Shown here: positions 15,105-16,460 of the stretch, one piece after another
How the letters are laid out: each line of letters begins with the position of its first letter
Position numbering within the stretch: position 1 is the first letter of the stretch
Source of the DNA: Dehalococcoidia bacterium
Lineage (GTDB): Bacteria > Chloroflexota > Dehalococcoidia > Lucifugimonadales > UBA3495
DNA length: 16,460 nucleotides
Assembly (NCBI GenBank): GCA_003523055.1
Contig: DPHC01000001.1
Location: forward strand, 103,475-119,934
Direction: 5' to 3'
The notes under the pieces: generated by a model
Databases searched by the model: none
Told to the model about the DNA's origin: nothing
Seen by the model: only the letters and a program-made list of their open reading frames with translations
Translations under genes and position numbers: made by a program

Positions 15105-15970
15105 TGTTTTTAGACCATATTTTGATAGCTACTAATGACTTAGATCAATCATCAGAAATTATGACAAAGATTGGATTTGAGCTTACGGACAAAGGAATTC
15201 ATCGTGAACGGGGTACGGGTAATAGGTTAATTTTGTTTGATGGAGCATATCTTGAATTGATCGGAGTTAACGACTTAGAAACTGTTAAGTCAAACCGGGC
15301 AGATTTTCTGCAATTTCTTGACCGCAAACAGGGATTGTATATGTTTGCGTTAGGGGATGATGATTTGAATAGTCAGACAGACAGATTAGCCCAGAATGGG
15401 ATAATCACTTCAGATGTAAAAGATAGTAGAAGATTTAATACTGATGGCTCCGTAGCGTACGAGTGGGAGTATCTAAGTATTGATCCCTTAGACTCTCCAG
15501 GAAGTGAGACCTTTTTTATTGATCACAAGTCTTCTTTTACTGACCGATATGGAGCAGATTTAGAACGTAAACATTCGAACGGGATAGATCATATTAGTGC
15601 TATTACTCTTTTTGTTAATAACGTGAATCAATCTTGTGACCAGTGGTCCAAGATCTTGGGCAAGCAATATTCTCAAACCATATATTCTGCAGATCTAGAG
15701 GCTCAATTATATGTTTACAAAACCGATAATTTCCAATTAGAAATAGCTACGGCCGTTGAGTCAGGAGTGGTTAGTAAGCATCTTGAAAAATACGGAGACT
15801 CTATCGGCATGTTAACCCTACATTCAAACAATATAGATCACACTACCGAAGTTTTATCCGAGTACAAATCTATAGGTCAACAAGATCTTATGTTCGAAGT
15901 TTATGACGGTTTGATTATTAAGCTTGATTCATCAGAAATGCGCATTTGTGATATGTATCCAATAATTTAA
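15104..15970 (+). CDS. VOC-family protein with two glyoxalase-like modules (Glyoxalase_3-like)
   Basis: A 288-residue protein of the vicinal oxygen chelate superfamily. The N-terminal half starts MFLDHILIATNDL (1-13) and continues GIHRERGTGN then RLILFDGAYLELIGV (31-55). This is the histidine-then-GTxN-then-YLELI pattern I associate with Glyoxalase_3-type proteins. A second module starts near 159 (NGIDHISAITLFVNNV, 159-174) and runs to the end, so the chain resembles a fused pair of VOC modules. Candidate metal ligands are H5, E51 and H163, but I cannot confirm a complete site. It has a good ribosome site (AAGGA at 15093-15097, six bases from ATG). Divergent from thiL and convergent with the 16S gene, it stands alone. 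Function and substrate are unknown; it is unlike the single-domain VOC protein at 31-456. Confidence 0.8.
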   Translation: MFLDHILIATNDLDQSSEIMTKIGFELTDKGIHRERGTGNRLILFDGAYLELIGVNDLETVKSNRADFLQFLDRKQGLYMFALGDDDLNSQTDRLAQNGIITSDVKDSRRFNTDGSVAYEWEYLSIDPLDSPGSETFFIDHKSSFTDRYGADLERKHSNGIDHISAITLFVNNVNQSCDQWSKILGKQYSQTIYSADLEAQLYVYKTDNFQLEIATAVESGVVSKHLEKYGDSIGMLTLHSNNIDHTTEVLSEYKSIGQQDLMFEVYDGLIIKLDSSEMRICDMYPII

Positions 15971-16088
15971 AAGAGATCGGATGAAGGCACTGCTGCAATC
16001 ATTTTGACATTATTAAAACTTATCAATAGCGACATACTTAGATAAATAGTTGTCTCAGAATAATAATTTAGAAGTAATCAAATAGTGG

Positions 16089-16118
16089 AGAGTGTCTAAG
16101 GAGATGCAAAGACACTCT
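16089..16118. terminator. Perfect 9-bp inverted repeat, possible terminator or processing hairpin
   Basis: AGAGTGTCT (16089-16097) and AGACACTCT (16110-16118) are exact complements around a 12-base loop. The hairpin lies 119 bp after the VOC gene stop and about 280 bp downstream of the 16S end, so it could serve either convergent transcript. Neither side has a clear T-run, so an ordinary intrinsic terminator is not demonstrated. Confidence 0.4.
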
Positions 16119-16192
16119 AACAATTGAGTTAGTGGAAGAAAGAATTTTTCATTTACGGTTTAACCTTGGTTTGGTGTTACGTTGACTTTTTA

Positions 16193-16255
16193 CGGCTTGT
16201 CTGCCGAATTTTTATGGCTTGTTTGCCAGATTTTTAAAATGGCTTAACTGCCATT
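16193..16255. repeat. Three tandem stem-loops with a 22-23 bp period
   Basis: Consecutive units are CGGC-TTGTCT-GCCG (16193-16206), TGGC-TTGTTT-GCCA (16215-16228) and AATGGC-TTAACT-GCCATT (16238-16255). Each has a six-base loop, and the units are separated by T-rich linkers containing TTTTT. The stem changes between units keep the base pairing (C-G in the first outer pair, T-A in the second and third), which suggests the hairpins matter. Read on the plus strand, the first two are followed by TTTTT as in weak intrinsic terminators of the VOC transcript. Read on the minus strand, they lie about 145 bases beyond the 16S end. Confidence 0.55.
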
Positions 16256-16399
16256 GGTTCCGGTTGGGGTTTGTTGCCCTACTTACCTCTACCAGGGGAG
16301 CAAAGCTCAACCATCTGATAGATCTCTTTAGAGCGCCCTGCCGTCCGACCTAGGGTTTGTGAATTTCTGAATTAACAGTATTTCAATCAATTGTCCCTT

Positions 16400-16460
<61 letters not shown>

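Noticed and set aside
16193..16255. CRISPR-like repeat array
   Set aside because: The units are too short, differ from each other, and the spacers are near-identical T-rich linkers, the opposite of a CRISPR pattern.
16256..16370. A possible ITS tRNA or other structured RNA in the GC-richer stretch after 16S
   Set aside because: I find no T-loop GTTCRA, no acceptor-stem pairing and no anticodon arm on either strand; only short local hairpins.

Overview
The window is AT-rich (I did not compute GC; roughly the high 30s percent) and gene-dense. Several signs point to a small, streamlined bacterial genome: spacers of 2 to 25 bp inside operons, ends of convergent genes that overlap, and frequent non-ATG starts (TTG, GTG, and a probable CTG or ATT). 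The right edge holds the 3' end of a 16S rRNA gene on the minus strand. It is followed by a convergent protein gene and not by an ITS, tRNA and 23S gene. Unlinked 16S, a LimB-type flavin monooxygenase and AT-rich DNA together suggest a Chloroflexota member near Dehalococcoidia or the marine SAR202 clade. That placement is an inference; the 60 bases of 16S present do not settle it.

Layout. (1) 31-456, minus: a small VOC/glyoxalase-fold protein, divergent from (2) a plus-strand run at 596-4905. That run encodes a limonene-monooxygenase-like LLM flavoprotein, pyruvate kinase, a proline-linked lipoprotein with a predicted beta-propeller, and a DHFR/RibD-C-like protein with a TTG start. A 117-bp gap precedes (3) a DapB/2,4-diaminopentanoate-dehydrogenase-like NAD(P) enzyme at 5023-5910, whose end overlaps (4) the minus-strand gltB-gltD operon (11880-5900). 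This operon encodes both subunits of glutamate synthase, the GOGAT step of ammonium assimilation. (5) rsfS, ribosomal silencing factor, runs divergently on the plus strand. Its reading frame has no ATG, GTG or TTG at the expected N-terminus, and it sits behind an extended -10 promoter with a short leader. (6) A minus-strand operon thiL-tsaE-tsaB-ndk (15038-12417) covers thiamine diphosphate synthesis, two components of tRNA t6A synthesis, and nucleoside diphosphate kinase. (7) 15104-15970, plus: a second, two-module VOC protein, divergent from thiL with overlapping control signals. (8) 15971-16400: non-coding, with a perfect 9-bp inverted repeat and three tandem small stem-loops. (9) 16401-16460: the 16S 3' end.

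Most genes are housekeeping. I see no CRISPR array, transposon, integrase, toxin-antitoxin pair or defence island. The most interesting points are the non-canonical start of rsfS, the isolated 16S with a tandem stem-loop array downstream, inverted repeats in the divergent control regions, and the uncharacterised lipoprotein downstream of a monooxygenase and pyruvate kinase.
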